In this document: positions 38,774-47,973 of the stretch, piece after piece
How the letters are laid out: every line of letters starts with the position of its first letter
Position numbering within the stretch: position 1 is the first letter of the stretch
Source: Achromobacter veterisilvae
Lineage (GTDB): Bacteria > Pseudomonadota > Gammaproteobacteria > Burkholderiales > Burkholderiaceae_B
Reading direction: 5' to 3'
Assembly (NCBI RefSeq): GCF_900496975.1
Contig: NZ_UFQC01000011.1
Location: 124,001 to 188,000, forward strand
DNA length: 64,000 nucleotides
The notes under the pieces: model-generated
Databases searched by the model: none
Seen by the model: the letters and a program-made list of their open reading frames with translations, nothing else
What the model was told of the DNA's origin: nothing
Translations under genes and position numbers: made by a program

Positions 38774-39961
38774 CTACTCGGTCGCGTCGGCGCGCTTGAC
38801 GGTGCGCCTGTCATAGTGGCGATGGGTGGTTTCAGGGTTTGCATGGGCCGCGAAGTCATATGCATCCGGCGCCCTTTGCGCAAGCTTTCTGGTGATCGCT
38901 GCGGGCCGGATATCCTGAAGGGCAAAATAAAGCGCATGATCGGTCACTAGGTCGCCCTCCTTGACCTTCGTGTCCCGAGTCCGGATCCATGCGTTCATGG
39001 CGTCCTGCCAGGATGATCCCCAGCCGGAGCGCGAGTAGCATGCTGACCGCGCGCGCGACGGTGCAAATAGGTAGGGCGAGAGGCGACCCGGGTCGGTTCG
39101 ATCCAGCGCGCGCGCCACGACACAGCGCAGCTTGCGCGACCAGTTGCGCACCTTTTCGACGGGCTTTTGCCCCTTTTTTCTTTTGGCCGACAGCACCACC
39201 GCGCCGTCCGGCCGCAGGCCGGACTTTTGAAACGGTCGCACTTCGGAGGCGCGATAGCCTGTCAGATAGGTGAACATCGCTGCGCAGCCCAGCGTGCGAT
39301 AGTTCTGACGCTGTCGGAGGGACCACAGGTAGAAGCGTAGAACTTGGCGGCGCGAGACGCTGCGCTGCGGCTTGCCGTCGTCCCCGTGGTCCGCGGAAGT
39401 CGAATACCGCATGTCGGTAAATGGGTTCCGTTCCATAAGGTCGTCGCGTACAAAGTAATGGCAGATGGTCGTCATCATGGCCATTTCCTTTTTGCCACGC
39501 TCTGGGGCTCCTGCATCCGCGCGTGCTGTCAGGTATTGATATCCGTGCGTTTGTCGCAGCGCCCTGGGGTTCATGGCTCCGAAAAACGAGGTCAGCGCCT
39601 TGAATTGCGCCTTCCGATCGTCCTTGCCGTTCTTGCTTTGGTCGATGAAATGTTTGGGCGCATACACAAGTTCGAATCGTTCGATGCCCTCGGCGACCGA
39701 TCCCGCAGTGACCTTGCCCTCCAGCAGCGCCGCTGCTTTGACACGGGCTAGACGCCATGCCTCGTTTATAGCCGCACGGTCGCCCAGCGCCGCTGAAGCC
39801 AACGTTTCACTGGTGTTCAGATGCTTATAGATGAACGAAACGCGGCGGCTACCGACCCGTTTGTAGACGCGATCGAGCCCGGTCCTTTCCCACGCACGCG
39901 AAGGCGTCGAGGTTCGGCTCGTTCTTGAGCCTGCTACCTTGCGCGGCCGCTGCTTTTCCAT
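38774..39961 (-). CDS. int: Tyrosine-recombinase integrase
   Basis: 395 residues. The catalytic domain has the first arginine in TGYRASEVRPF, a second in LQDIRPAAITRKL, and the nucleophile tyrosine in AHANPETTHRHYDRR near the C-terminus. N-terminal part is the arm-binding and core-binding region. Site-specific recombination at tRNA-His is inferred from adjacency. ATG 39961 follows AAGGATGGGAA; a GTG at 39994 would add 11 residues. Confidence 0.93.
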   Translation of the reverse strand: MEKQRPRKVAGSRTSRTSTPSRAWERTGLDRVYKRVGSRRVSFIYKHLNTSETLASAALGDRAAINEAWRLARVKAAALLEGKVTAGSVAEGIERFELVYAPKHFIDQSKNGKDDRKAQFKALTSFFGAMNPRALRQTHGYQYLTARADAGAPERGKKEMAMMTTICHYFVRDDLMERNPFTDMRYSTSADHGDDGKPQRSVSRRQVLRFYLWSLRQRQNYRTLGCAAMFTYLTGYRASEVRPFQKSGLRPDGAVVLSAKRKKGQKPVEKVRNWSRKLRCVVARALDRTDPGRLSPYLFAPSRARSACYSRSGWGSSWQDAMNAWIRTRDTKVKEGDLVTDHALYFALQDIRPAAITRKLAQRAPDAYDFAAHANPETTHRHYDRRTVKRADATE

Positions 39962-40133
39962 CGCTGATTCCCATCCTTTTATCGTGATATGCACGCGCTA
40001 CGCGCGGCAAGCCATTCCTTCCCCGTTCCCACTTCCAGGCGTTCGTATCCAGCCATCGCGCCATGATGCTTCGTTGGTTGGCTTGACAGCCGACCAGCTC
40101 GGCCAACTCTGATGCAGAAAGGTATCCGCTCAT
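39849..40133 (-). CDS. DUF4224 protein (excisionase-like)
   Basis: 94 residues. The first ~60 match DUF4224: LSASELAELVGCQANQRSIM, then WLDTNAWKWERGRNGLPRVARAY. This family commonly sits just before phage integrase genes and resembles small wHTH excisionases. Its C-terminal tail overlaps the integrase start by over 100 bases in another frame, longer than usual. Start overlaps the upstream stop by four bases. Confidence 0.8.
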   Translation of the reverse strand: MSGYLSASELAELVGCQANQRSIMARWLDTNAWKWERGRNGLPRVARAYHDKRMGISDGKAAAAQGSRLKNEPNLDAFACVGKDRARSRLQTGR

Positions 40134-40834
40134 CGGACGGTCTCCCGCTCGGCTACAGGTGCCTGGACGCGGAACTCCACCACCCATACCCATGGGTTCG
40201 TGTCCCAGGCGCCAGCGCCGTTAATTTGCTCCCACAGTGCGCGGAACATCGCGCGCGGCATCGATTCGCCCGCTGGCGTGGTCATGGCCAGGTCGGCGGC
40301 GGACGGGTTCAGGCCGACACCTTCGGCGAGGGCATCCATGTGGTTGATGGCCTGGAGCCGTTCCACGCGCACGCGCGTGACCTCCAGCATCAGGCGGCAC
40401 GCCCAGCGCGGCATGTGTATGGGAGGCGCGGTCGCGCCCCGCTTCCCCCGGTACCGGTGCAGGTCGAGCCACGCGTCCGCCGCCGCACTGGCGTTTTCGA
40501 TCGGCAGGAAGGCGTTGTCGGCGAGGTAGCGGACGCCATCGAGGCCGCCAGGCTGTTCTTCCGCGCGGACAGTTTCCCGTATCCACAGGCGGTCGCCGGG
40601 CTGGCCGTAGGGGCAGAGGATAGCGTCGCCGGTTCGGGTGTGCCAGATCGCGGCCTGGGAGGGGGCGGGCGTGCCGTCAGAGAAGCGCACTCCAGGGCCG
40701 CCGACCGTGGTGGGTTCCCATTGGCCGAGCGGGTTGTGGTGCGGAAGCTTTACGGCGCGCCGCGTCTGCGTCTTGTCGCCGGCCAGCACGGCGCGCACCA
40801 TGGCAGCGTTGAACAGGATAGGGCGTTCTTTCAA
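40130..40834 (-). CDS. Phage protein, ASCH/PUA-like
   Basis: 234 residues. LAGDKTQTRRAVK near residue 15 and CPYGQPGDRLWIRET are the conserved pair of a widespread phage family; the GxKxxxxR plus GD-x-L-x-V/I-x-E pattern recalls the RNA-binding ASCH fold. TTG start with AGGGAGG upstream and a four-base overlap (TTGA) with the preceding gene. Function unknown. Confidence 0.75.
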   Translation of the reverse strand: MKERPILFNAAMVRAVLAGDKTQTRRAVKLPHHNPLGQWEPTTVGGPGVRFSDGTPAPSQAAIWHTRTGDAILCPYGQPGDRLWIRETVRAEEQPGGLDGVRYLADNAFLPIENASAAADAWLDLHRYRGKRGATAPPIHMPRWACRLMLEVTRVRVERLQAINHMDALAEGVGLNPSAADLAMTTPAGESMPRAMFRALWEQINGAGAWDTNPWVWVVEFRVQAPVAERETVR

Positions 40835-41124
40835 GGTTCCACCTCCCTGAACTCTTCGGGGATGACGGGGTAGTCGGCCTCTTCCCCTTTCAGCTCGACG
40901 ACGACGGGCCCGTGGCGCATGTCGCCGGTCATCCGGCCATCCAGGCTCGCGCGTTCGTGCGGGCGCAGATTGCTCCATTTGGCAATGACGTAGGGGCCAA
41001 CCGCCAGCCCGCGCGGCTGGGCTCGCTCCATTGCGCCGACCGAGATGTCGCGCTCGCGGCACCATTGCTCGGCCTCGCGGCAAGCTTCGAAGTTGCCGCC
41101 CAGGGTGTCGAATACTTTACGCAT
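40831..41124 (-). CDS. Hypothetical phage protein
   Basis: 97 residues, acidic, no recognised domain. Part of the leftward operon: overlaps the preceding gene by eight bases and the next by four. Confidence 0.65.
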   Translation of the reverse strand: MRKVFDTLGGNFEACREAEQWCRERDISVGAMERAQPRGLAVGPYVIAKWSNLRPHERASLDGRMTGDMRHGPVVVELKGEEADYPVIPEEFREVEP

Positions 41125-41503
41125 TTGCGCCTCCGTCCTTGTGGTCCGAGTGGGCCTGGGCGCCGATCTCGGCCGCGCCTCGGACGATGGCCCGATTTGG
41201 GTCAAAGTCCGTGGCCAAGGTGACCTCCTCGCCATGGTCCCAGGTGATGCAGCCCCAGCCGCCGCCCTCCAGCGGCACCAGGCCCAGGCCCAGCTTGACC
41301 TGTAGGCGGCGGTTGTCGCCGTCGTCGGTGAGCGGGTTCCAAACGAACTCGCGGTCGTGTCCGTTGTGGTCCTGGTTGTCCGCGTGCAGGTACAGGATGC
41401 CGTCGTTGATCTCGCAGTACCGCAAGGAGATTTCATCGTCGGCCACCTCTTGCGCCCAGTTCGCTCGCGCCGCCAGCTCCAGCAATTCGCGATCAGTTCG
41501 CAT
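41117..41503 (-). CDS. Hypothetical phage protein (NinX-like composition)
   Basis: 128 residues. RTDRELLELAARANW at the N-terminus and FVWNPLTDDGDNRRLQVKLGLGL in the middle resemble a common small phage family with a 'WNPL-DDGDA-RL' core. Role unknown. GGAGG precedes the ATG; overlaps the upstream gene by 11 bases. Confidence 0.72.
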   Translation of the reverse strand: MRTDRELLELAARANWAQEVADDEISLRYCEINDGILYLHADNQDHNGHDREFVWNPLTDDGDNRRLQVKLGLGLVPLEGGGWGCITWDHGEEVTLATDFDPNRAIVRGAAEIGAQAHSDHKDGGANA

Positions 41504-42362
41504 CGATCCCTCCTTGCTTCTGCGCTGCACCAAACCGCGCCAGCGTCTGCCGGGCAAAGCGCATTACCGTTTCCTTGGATTCACAGATGTCACCCGACGG
41601 CCAGAAGGCTTCCGCCCATAAGCCAAGAAGGGCCTCATCTGTTGGCGGACGGTCCTGGCGAGGCTGACTTCCCTCCGGCATTGCCTGGACCATGGCTGCC
41701 CAGCAAACCCGTGCGGATTCCGCGGATTGGCGGCAGCCCGATAGCGCCTTGTAGGTTTCCGTGTCTTGAAAGCAGGAGACGGCCTCGAATCCTGCCACAA
41801 CCATGGATTCGGTCGGCAGCGGTTCTTGCTTCTGCGCTCCCGGTTGCACGACCAGCGCAGCGCGTGCCTCCGACTCGATGCAGTAGAGCTGCAGGATTTC
41901 GTCGACCACGGCGGTGTCGCCGGCATACCAGCGCTGGCCCAGCTCTTTCAGATGGCCGGTGAGCTGGCGCAGCATTTCCGCCAGGTCGGGCCTCGTCCCG
42001 CCCCGTTTGAGCGTGCCGATCGACTGTCCAAGCAGGCCGGTGTAGTCCACGCGGGTGCTGCTGTGGTCAGTGGTGAGCAGGCGGATGTGCGCCATCCCGT
42101 CCCCGGCGCGCTGCTGGCGGTCATGCTCGAATGTGCTGTCGTTGTGGTGGGCGGCATACCAGGCATCGAAGGTCGGCAAGCCGGCCGATTCGCACTGGGT
42201 GATGACGCCGGCCTGCCGAACGTCGGCGTCCAGCCGGTCAATGAGGTGGAGGGCGCTGCGCAGGTCCTCCCGGCGGACCTGGCAGATGTTCGGGTTGTCG
42301 CCCGCGGCCGGCGCGGCGAACGACGCCTCGCGCAGGCGCGCAATGGTGGTGTGAAAGCTCAT
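41493..42362 (-). CDS. Hypothetical phage protein
   Basis: 289 residues, soluble; the C-terminal half has a helical region ending CESKETVMRFARQTLARFG. No family recognised. Start overlaps the upstream gene by four bases. Confidence 0.65.
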   Translation of the reverse strand: MSFHTTIARLREASFAAPAAGDNPNICQVRREDLRSALHLIDRLDADVRQAGVITQCESAGLPTFDAWYAAHHNDSTFEHDRQQRAGDGMAHIRLLTTDHSSTRVDYTGLLGQSIGTLKRGGTRPDLAEMLRQLTGHLKELGQRWYAGDTAVVDEILQLYCIESEARAALVVQPGAQKQEPLPTESMVVAGFEAVSCFQDTETYKALSGCRQSAESARVCWAAMVQAMPEGSQPRQDRPPTDEALLGLWAEAFWPSGDICESKETVMRFARQTLARFGAAQKQGGIDAN

Positions 42363-42724
42363 GCTGCGAGTTCCCTCCAGGTGACAACGTTGCTGGCGGC
42401 ATGCGTCATGTGCGGTTGGTCGGCCGCGGCTCGGGCCGCGATCGTGCGCATGGTCAAGTCGTAGCGCATTGGCTTTCGCGCAAAGGGCCGGTAGGGCGCC
42501 GGCGTGACGGCGGAGCGGCTCACGTCCAAGAATCGCAGCAGGAAGGGATACAGGGCATCGGGCGTGGTTTCCGGTGCCATCCAGCCCATGCGCTCCGCGA
42601 TTAGTTCGGCCAACTGCGCGTTGCTGGTCGCCGGCTTCACCCGTACGCCCAGCAGGCGCAACTGCTCGGCCGTCATGCGTCGGGCCGTCTGCATTTCCGT
42701 GGAGTGGTGGCGGATGGTTGTCAT
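42359..42724 (-). CDS. Hypothetical phage protein
   Basis: 121 residues, Arg/Ala-rich and basic. No recognised domain. Starts within the last codons of the SMC-like ATPase gene (four-base overlap), so co-translation with it is likely. Confidence 0.6.
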   Translation of the reverse strand: MTTIRHHSTEMQTARRMTAEQLRLLGVRVKPATSNAQLAELIAERMGWMAPETTPDALYPFLLRFLDVSRSAVTPAPYRPFARKPMRYDLTMRTIAARAAADQPHMTHAASNVVTWRELAA

Positions 42725-44502
42725 GCCGCCTCCTTGAGCTTGGCCGGGCCGGCGTGGCCCTGTTCGAGCCAGTGGACGGTGAAGGCGTCGGAGGGCGCCG
42801 GCGGCGCTGCTTTGAGCGTGCCCAGCACCAGGATGGTGTCCATGCGGCCGTCGGCGGACAGCGCGTCGACCAGGCCCAGGGCGTCGCCGCGGCCCGGCAG
42901 GTCCAGCACATCGAAGCGGTCCAGGATCAAGCAGCGCAGGCCGGAGATCTCGGCAAGCGCCGCGCCGATCAGGGCGTCCACGCGCCAGCGTTCCGACTCC
43001 GACAGCAGGCGATAGGACCGGCCACCCCAGGTGATCCCCATGTCGGCAGCGATAGCGGGCGTCAACCAGCCCGCGAGCTCGGCCAGGTCGGCCAGCTTGG
43101 CGTTGAAGGGCTGCAGAGCCTCTGCCAGGATCTCGCCCGGGATGCCATCGGGCGAGAGTGCATCGCCGATTGCCAGCCAGGCCAGGACATCGGCGTGATA
43201 CCGGGTGGCATTGGCGGTGCGCTCCGCAGCGCTGGTGGCGGCCTGTTTGGCGTTTAGCAGAGCCTGCACGCGATCGTCGACCGCCTTGCGCTCGGCGCGC
43301 AGCGCGGTCACCTTGGCGCGGGCCGCTTCGACGTCGGCGGGCCGGATCTCCTCCGGCGCGGTCTCGTCCTGAAGCTGCACCGCCGCTACTTCCGCCGCGC
43401 TGATGTCGCGGAGGTCGTTTTCGACGCTGCGCGCCATCAAGTCGCGGGCTTCGATGGCCTTGGGCAGTGCCGCGGACGCCTCGGCATCGCCGACCGCACC
43501 AATCTTGCCGAATTGGCGTTCATACTCGGTCAGGGCGACCAGCGACCTGCCGTGCAGATCCACCGAGAAATGCTCGTCGGCCAGGGTGTCGAAAGCCTCC
43601 GCCAAGCTATCGGCCAGCGCGTGCACCAGACCAACCCGCGGGCCGGTCCCCGCCTTCGCCTCCAGCGCGCTGACGCGCTCGGCCAGATTGGCGTGTTCGG
43701 CCCGGTCGAACTCCAACTTTTGGCGCAGGGCCGGCAGCTTTGCGGCCTGGGTCTGGCGTGCGGCCACCAGGTCGCGCGCGGCGGCATAGGCGGACGCCTT
43801 CTGTTCGAGCGCGCCCTGGGCCTTGACGTTCTGCTCCAGCTTGGCATCCACGCCGGCCAACGTCGCGCGCTCGCCCACCAGCGCCGCCTGGTCGAACGGC
43901 GGGATTTCCGCGGCCCAGCCTTCGGCCTTCTGGCTACCCCATTGCTCGCCAGCAACGGCCTTCCATGCGCCCTTGGCCTCGGTCGCCTGCTGTTTTGCGT
44001 ACTCGGCGCCGGCGGCGAAGCCGCTGCGTAGGATGGGCTTGATCGACGGAACCAGGAGAGGGCTGCATCCGCGGTCCAGCAGCCGACGCTCGATCTCGTC
44101 GGCCTTCACGTTCGTGCCGCTCAGGGCGAACAGGAGGGTGCGGCGCTCATCCGGCTTGGCCGCGGCGAAGCGCTCGGGTGCCAGGACGTAGGGCAGGGCT
44201 GGCGACTGCGGCACCAGCACCTCGCCCGATTGCGTGCCCTTCGGCAGGCCGATGCCGACCGTGCCGTCGTCCAGATCCAGCGCGACGGCGCCGACCTTCG
44301 CGCCCTCCGTGACCAGCGCGCCGAATTCCTTCTTCAGGCCGACCCGCTCGGGCGTGCCCAGCAGTGCCAGGCGCACGGCCTCGGCGATGCTGGACTTGCC
44401 GGCACCGTTCGCGCCGGCGATAAGCGCGGCAGGCGTGCGCAGGTCCAGGTCCACGGCGCGTGCGCCCTGGAAGTTCTCGATGGTGATGCGGTTGATTCGC
44501 AT
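42721..44502 (-). CDS. SMC/RecF-like AAA ATPase
   Basis: 593 residues. N-terminal ATPase half with Walker A GANGAGKSS at about residue 31. Two long helical stretches form an antiparallel coiled coil (about 190-420). The C-terminal half has a signature-like LLSESERWRVDALIGAAL and Walker B CLILDRFD. The layout is that of short SbcC/RecN-like proteins that act with nucleases on DNA ends. No SbcD partner is adjacent, but a RecB-like nuclease is in the same operon. Confidence 0.85.
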   Translation of the reverse strand: MRINRITIENFQGARAVDLDLRTPAALIAGANGAGKSSIAEAVRLALLGTPERVGLKKEFGALVTEGAKVGAVALDLDDGTVGIGLPKGTQSGEVLVPQSPALPYVLAPERFAAAKPDERRTLLFALSGTNVKADEIERRLLDRGCSPLLVPSIKPILRSGFAAGAEYAKQQATEAKGAWKAVAGEQWGSQKAEGWAAEIPPFDQAALVGERATLAGVDAKLEQNVKAQGALEQKASAYAAARDLVAARQTQAAKLPALRQKLEFDRAEHANLAERVSALEAKAGTGPRVGLVHALADSLAEAFDTLADEHFSVDLHGRSLVALTEYERQFGKIGAVGDAEASAALPKAIEARDLMARSVENDLRDISAAEVAAVQLQDETAPEEIRPADVEAARAKVTALRAERKAVDDRVQALLNAKQAATSAAERTANATRYHADVLAWLAIGDALSPDGIPGEILAEALQPFNAKLADLAELAGWLTPAIAADMGITWGGRSYRLLSESERWRVDALIGAALAEISGLRCLILDRFDVLDLPGRGDALGLVDALSADGRMDTILVLGTLKAAPPAPSDAFTVHWLEQGHAGPAKLKEAA

Positions 44503-44511
44503 GGCGGCTCC

Positions 44512-45675
44512 TTAGGCGCGCAGCTCGCGGCTGCCGTTGGACTGCATGGCCGTCACCAGGCCCGCCATCTCCATGGATTCCAGGAGGCGGGCGGCGCGGT
44601 TGTAGCCGATGCGCAGATGGCGTTGAATGAGGGAAATGGAGGGGCGGCCGTGCTTACGGACCAGGGTGACGGCCTCCATGTACAGTGGGTCGATGGCGTC
44701 GTTAGCGTCGTCGCCGTCGCCGTCGCCTTCGAGCGGCATCTGGCCCGCCGTCGGCGCCGCATTGGTGGCGGCGGATTCCTGGATTTGCTTCTCACCGCCC
44801 AGGGCATAGACCAGCTCGGCCAGCAGCTTGGCGATTTCCCCGGCCATCAACAGGAATTCCGCGTCGAAGACCTCGGCATCCGTGTCGTTGGCCGGGTGGT
44901 TCTCTTTCAGCACGTCCAGCGGCCGGATCTTTCGGATATCCAGATCCTCGGTCAGTTCGAACGAGATCTTGTCCGCCCAGGTCATGGCGAGGCGCGTGCA
45001 CTGCTTGCCGGATTGGATGTGGCGGCGCACGTCGTCGGCGTCGATCGAGTGCTTGACGTAGCGGATGGCGGCACCGCTGGTGCCCGAAGCACGCAGCTCG
45101 GCGTCCTGGTCGATGCTGAAGTTGGCCGGCGCCTCGTTTTCGGCCAGCCAGCCGGTCATGGCGGACGCCGGCGACATGGCGACATACAGGTTTTCGAGCG
45201 GGAACGGCTCGATGGATTTCGCCAGGAGTCCGATGACCATGTCCGCCTTCGCGGGCGTGCTGGTGTCGATGATCAGCCAGCGCTCGATGGGGTCGATCCA
45301 AAGGCGAATATCGTCGTACTGCGTCAGGGCCGTGGGCAGCTTCTCGTCGATGATCTTTTCCCGGATCTCCTTCATCAGCTTCCGGCCGGGCTTGAACCCC
45401 TCGCGTTCCTCGAACTCGCGGGCGCGCGCGGCCGTGGCCTGGTTGATGGCCTTGCCGGGCAGCAGCTTGGATTGGACGCGCAGCGTCAGGATGATCTTGC
45501 CGCTGACGGCGTGGGCCAGGTCGGCGCCCTCGCGCGGCGGCACCCAGCCGAGCGTCTGGAGTTCCAGTTGGCCGCCGGGCACGAAGGCATGAGCGGCCAG
45601 CTTGTCGTTCAGCTCGTCCAGGTTCCAGAAGGGCGCGGCGGACGTGAGGCGGTAAATCTTGGCGTTCTTGAACAT
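44512..45675 (-). CDS. RdgC-like protein fused to an FtsK-gamma domain
   Basis: 387 residues. Residues 1-295 are a complete RdgC (MFKNAKIYRLTSAA opening; MTWADKISFELTEDLDIRKI near 245), a ring that binds dsDNA and restrains RecA. After an acidic linker comes a ~60-residue winged helix (DPLYMEAVTLVRKHGRPSIS, RIGYNRAARLLESMEMAG) that is the FtsK gamma domain, which reads polar KOPS sequences. I do not know this fusion as standard. Confidence 0.88.
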   Translation of the reverse strand: MFKNAKIYRLTSAAPFWNLDELNDKLAAHAFVPGGQLELQTLGWVPPREGADLAHAVSGKIILTLRVQSKLLPGKAINQATAARAREFEEREGFKPGRKLMKEIREKIIDEKLPTALTQYDDIRLWIDPIERWLIIDTSTPAKADMVIGLLAKSIEPFPLENLYVAMSPASAMTGWLAENEAPANFSIDQDAELRASGTSGAAIRYVKHSIDADDVRRHIQSGKQCTRLAMTWADKISFELTEDLDIRKIRPLDVLKENHPANDTDAEVFDAEFLLMAGEIAKLLAELVYALGGEKQIQESAATNAAPTAGQMPLEGDGDGDDANDAIDPLYMEAVTLVRKHGRPSISLIQRHLRIGYNRAARLLESMEMAGLVTAMQSNGSRELRA

Positions 45676-45687
45676 GATGGCGTCCTC

Positions 45688-46932
45688 TTATTCCGGCGCG
45701 GCCATACGGGGGCGGCGGGAGGCGCCGGCCGGGCGCTGTTGCTGTTGCTGCTGCTGAGCCTGCGCTTGCTGCTGGGCGTGCTGCTCGGACTGCTTGACCA
45801 TGGCGGCGCGGCGCTCCTGATAAATCTGATGCAGGCGCGCGCGAATTCCGAGGTCGTCGACACCGTCGATGGAGTCGCTGGCCAGGTCCAGCACGTCCAG
45901 GGTCTTGGCGCTGACGATCTGGTGTTCGACCGCGGCCGGGTCCAGGCCAGGATCCGCGTCAGCGCCGGGCAGATTGCCCTGTTGCCCGTCGGCCGGCGCC
46001 GCCTGAGCGGCAGGGGCGGCCGCTGCCGCGCCCTGCGCCGGGTTACCGGCCTCGGCTTGCGCCTTCGCGCGGGCGGTGTTGGTGTTTGCGACGGGGTCGC
46101 GGGCCTCCAGGTCTGTCGCATCGGCCTGCGCCGCCGCCGGCTGGCGCTGGGCCGGCTGGGCGGATTGGCGCAGCTCATCCACGTTGACGCTGATGGTGCC
46201 GTCGGGGGCAGTGGTGGCCTCGATAATGTCCTGGGCTTCTTCAACCGTCTGCAGGCCCATCAGCAACTCGGGCGCGTAGAGCTTGCCGAAGAAGCTGGCG
46301 GTGCGGTACCGAAGCATGACCTCGTCCATGGTCTGCCACTTGCTGCCGTTCTTCGTGTACCAGCCTTCGAGCACGGCCATCTCGATCGACACGGGCGGCG
46401 ACTCGATCACCTCGCCGGTCTCCTTCTCGATCGCCCAGGCCACGCACACCTTGTCGTCGATCTTGACCTTCTCGACCTTGGTGTGCCGCTGGTTGTTCTC
46501 CCAATAGCTCGACTTGTATTCGACCTCGCGCTCACCGCGGCTCTCGATGCGAAAGCGCAGGGGCGAAAAGCGGCCGCAGCCGTTGATTGCCGCAATGATC
46601 CACTGCGACGACCAGGACGGCCGGCCCTCGACGATGTAGAGATTCTGCATCACCATCAGCGGGTCGGCGCCCATGCGCTGCGCCATATTCAGCGCGACAA
46701 CCGAATTCGCAAGGGCGTTCGGATTTTCGCGGCTTTCCTTGACATTGCCGTAGCGGTCCAGCTTCTCGATCGTCTGACGGTAGGCCACGGGCACAAGGGT
46801 GCTGCTGGAAAGCAGGCGGGCGGCCCGCTGCATCAGTTCGAAGCCTTGCAGGCTGCTGAAGCCGGGGGCGACCGCGGGCAGATTGGCTTCGGCCGGTGTG
46901 CGCAGGCCCTGGACGGTGTTGGTCTGAGTCAT
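45688..46932 (-). CDS. RecT-like single-strand annealing protein
   Basis: 414 residues. The conserved core (about 60-260) includes LNMAQRMGADPLMVMQNLYI, GRPSWSSQWIIAAIN, and TMDEVMLRYRTASFFGKLYAP, matching RecT-type annealases. The C-terminal third is Ala/Gln-rich, ending in a poly-Gln run, and probably disordered. It would pair strands produced by the exonuclease encoded two genes upstream. Confidence 0.75.
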   Translation of the reverse strand: MTQTNTVQGLRTPAEANLPAVAPGFSSLQGFELMQRAARLLSSSTLVPVAYRQTIEKLDRYGNVKESRENPNALANSVVALNMAQRMGADPLMVMQNLYIVEGRPSWSSQWIIAAINGCGRFSPLRFRIESRGEREVEYKSSYWENNQRHTKVEKVKIDDKVCVAWAIEKETGEVIESPPVSIEMAVLEGWYTKNGSKWQTMDEVMLRYRTASFFGKLYAPELLMGLQTVEEAQDIIEATTAPDGTISVNVDELRQSAQPAQRQPAAAQADATDLEARDPVANTNTARAKAQAEAGNPAQGAAAAAPAAQAAPADGQQGNLPGADADPGLDPAAVEHQIVSAKTLDVLDLASDSIDGVDDLGIRARLHQIYQERRAAMVKQSEQHAQQQAQAQQQQQQQRPAGASRRPRMAAPE

Positions 46933-46934
46933 GA

Positions 46935-47153
46935 TCAGTTTCCTTTCTGCTGGTTGCGGTAGGCTTGGTATTCGGCGGCCGTGGCCATGGCAACGGACTG
47001 GCGCTCTTCGGGTTTGGCCTTGGTGTCGTACTGCTGGACCTGGCTGACCAGGAAAGCGGCCGGATCCCAGGCCAGGTGCTGGGTGACGACCGTTTTGCCG
47101 GCCTGGTCGGTGCGCCGGACGTACACGTCGCGGCTGACCGGGTGGATAGACAT
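46935..47153 (-). CDS. Small hypothetical phage protein
   Basis: 72 residues, no domain recognised. Lies between the nuclease and annealase genes, with gaps of two to three bases on either side, so it may assist the recombination pair. Confidence 0.65.
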   Translation of the reverse strand: MSIHPVSRDVYVRRTDQAGKTVVTQHLAWDPAAFLVSQVQQYDTKAKPEERQSVAMATAAEYQAYRNQQKGN

Positions 47154-47156
47154 GGC

Positions 47157-47957
47157 TCAGCCTTTAAATTTGCAGGTGGGGTGACGCGGGCAGTACTTTC
47201 CCGAGCAGAGGACGGACTTGGGATTGCCGTAGAAGCTGCCGCTGTGCACCAGGCGGGACGCGTGCTGGAGCAGGCCGGGGCTGTCGACGTCGCCGACGAG
47301 CGCGTTGCGCGCGCCAGCGATCTCGCCAGTGCCCACGCGCTGCGCAGTTGCCGTCTTGCCGGTTTGCAGGCCGATGATCTGCGCGGGCGCGGTGATCTGT
47401 TCGCCGATGGCGTGCTGGGCGAGGATCTCGTACACGCCCATCTGTGGGCCGTGGCCGGCGGTCGTGACCGTGCCGTCCGACCCGACGGCGCGGGCGCCGC
47501 TCTTGAGGTCGGTAATGCCAAGCTCGCCGCTGTCGGTGCGCCGGACGCGGTCGGTCGTGCCCGTGAGCGCGATTCCCAGGTCGGAGATCTCCATGCGATC
47601 GCACGTAAGTTCCACCGCAACGTAATCCTGGTGCGGCGCAATCTGCGCGCAGTAGCGCGTGTGCAGCGCCAGGCCGATGCGCTCGGCGTCGCGCGGCTGC
47701 GCATCGTCCCAATCGACTTCCTCCTCGGTGTCGTAAAGGGCCTTGATCAGTTCGCCGGCGGCGTCGTCGGGCGTGATGGGGCTGCCGTCCAGCTTCGCCT
47801 GGTCGAATGCGGCGGTGCCGGCGTGGATTGCTGTGCCGAGGCGCGCGGCGCCAGAAGACGGCATGCGCATGCCCAGCAGGTTCTTGGCTTCCCAGCGGGC
47901 AGGGCAGTCGAATAGCTCGGCCAGGCTGGACGCACGGATCGGAATGATTCGTTGCAT
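47157..47957 (-). CDS. PD-(D/E)XK nuclease, RecB/Cas4-like with Fe-S cysteines
   Basis: 266 residues. Catalytic motif in GTTDRVRRTDSGELGITDLKSG (Asp...Asp-x-Lys). A cysteine at residue 17 (FDCPARWEAK) and three at the C-terminus (CSGKYCPRHPTC) match the four-cysteine iron-sulfur clasp of AddB/Cas4 exonucleases. It probably resects phage DNA ends for the RecT-like protein. Confidence 0.85.
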   Translation of the reverse strand: MQRIIPIRASSLAELFDCPARWEAKNLLGMRMPSSGAARLGTAIHAGTAAFDQAKLDGSPITPDDAAGELIKALYDTEEEVDWDDAQPRDAERIGLALHTRYCAQIAPHQDYVAVELTCDRMEISDLGIALTGTTDRVRRTDSGELGITDLKSGARAVGSDGTVTTAGHGPQMGVYEILAQHAIGEQITAPAQIIGLQTGKTATAQRVGTGEIAGARNALVGDVDSPGLLQHASRLVHSGSFYGNPKSVLCSGKYCPRHPTCKFKG

Positions 47958-47973
47958 TGTCGGGACTCCGGGA

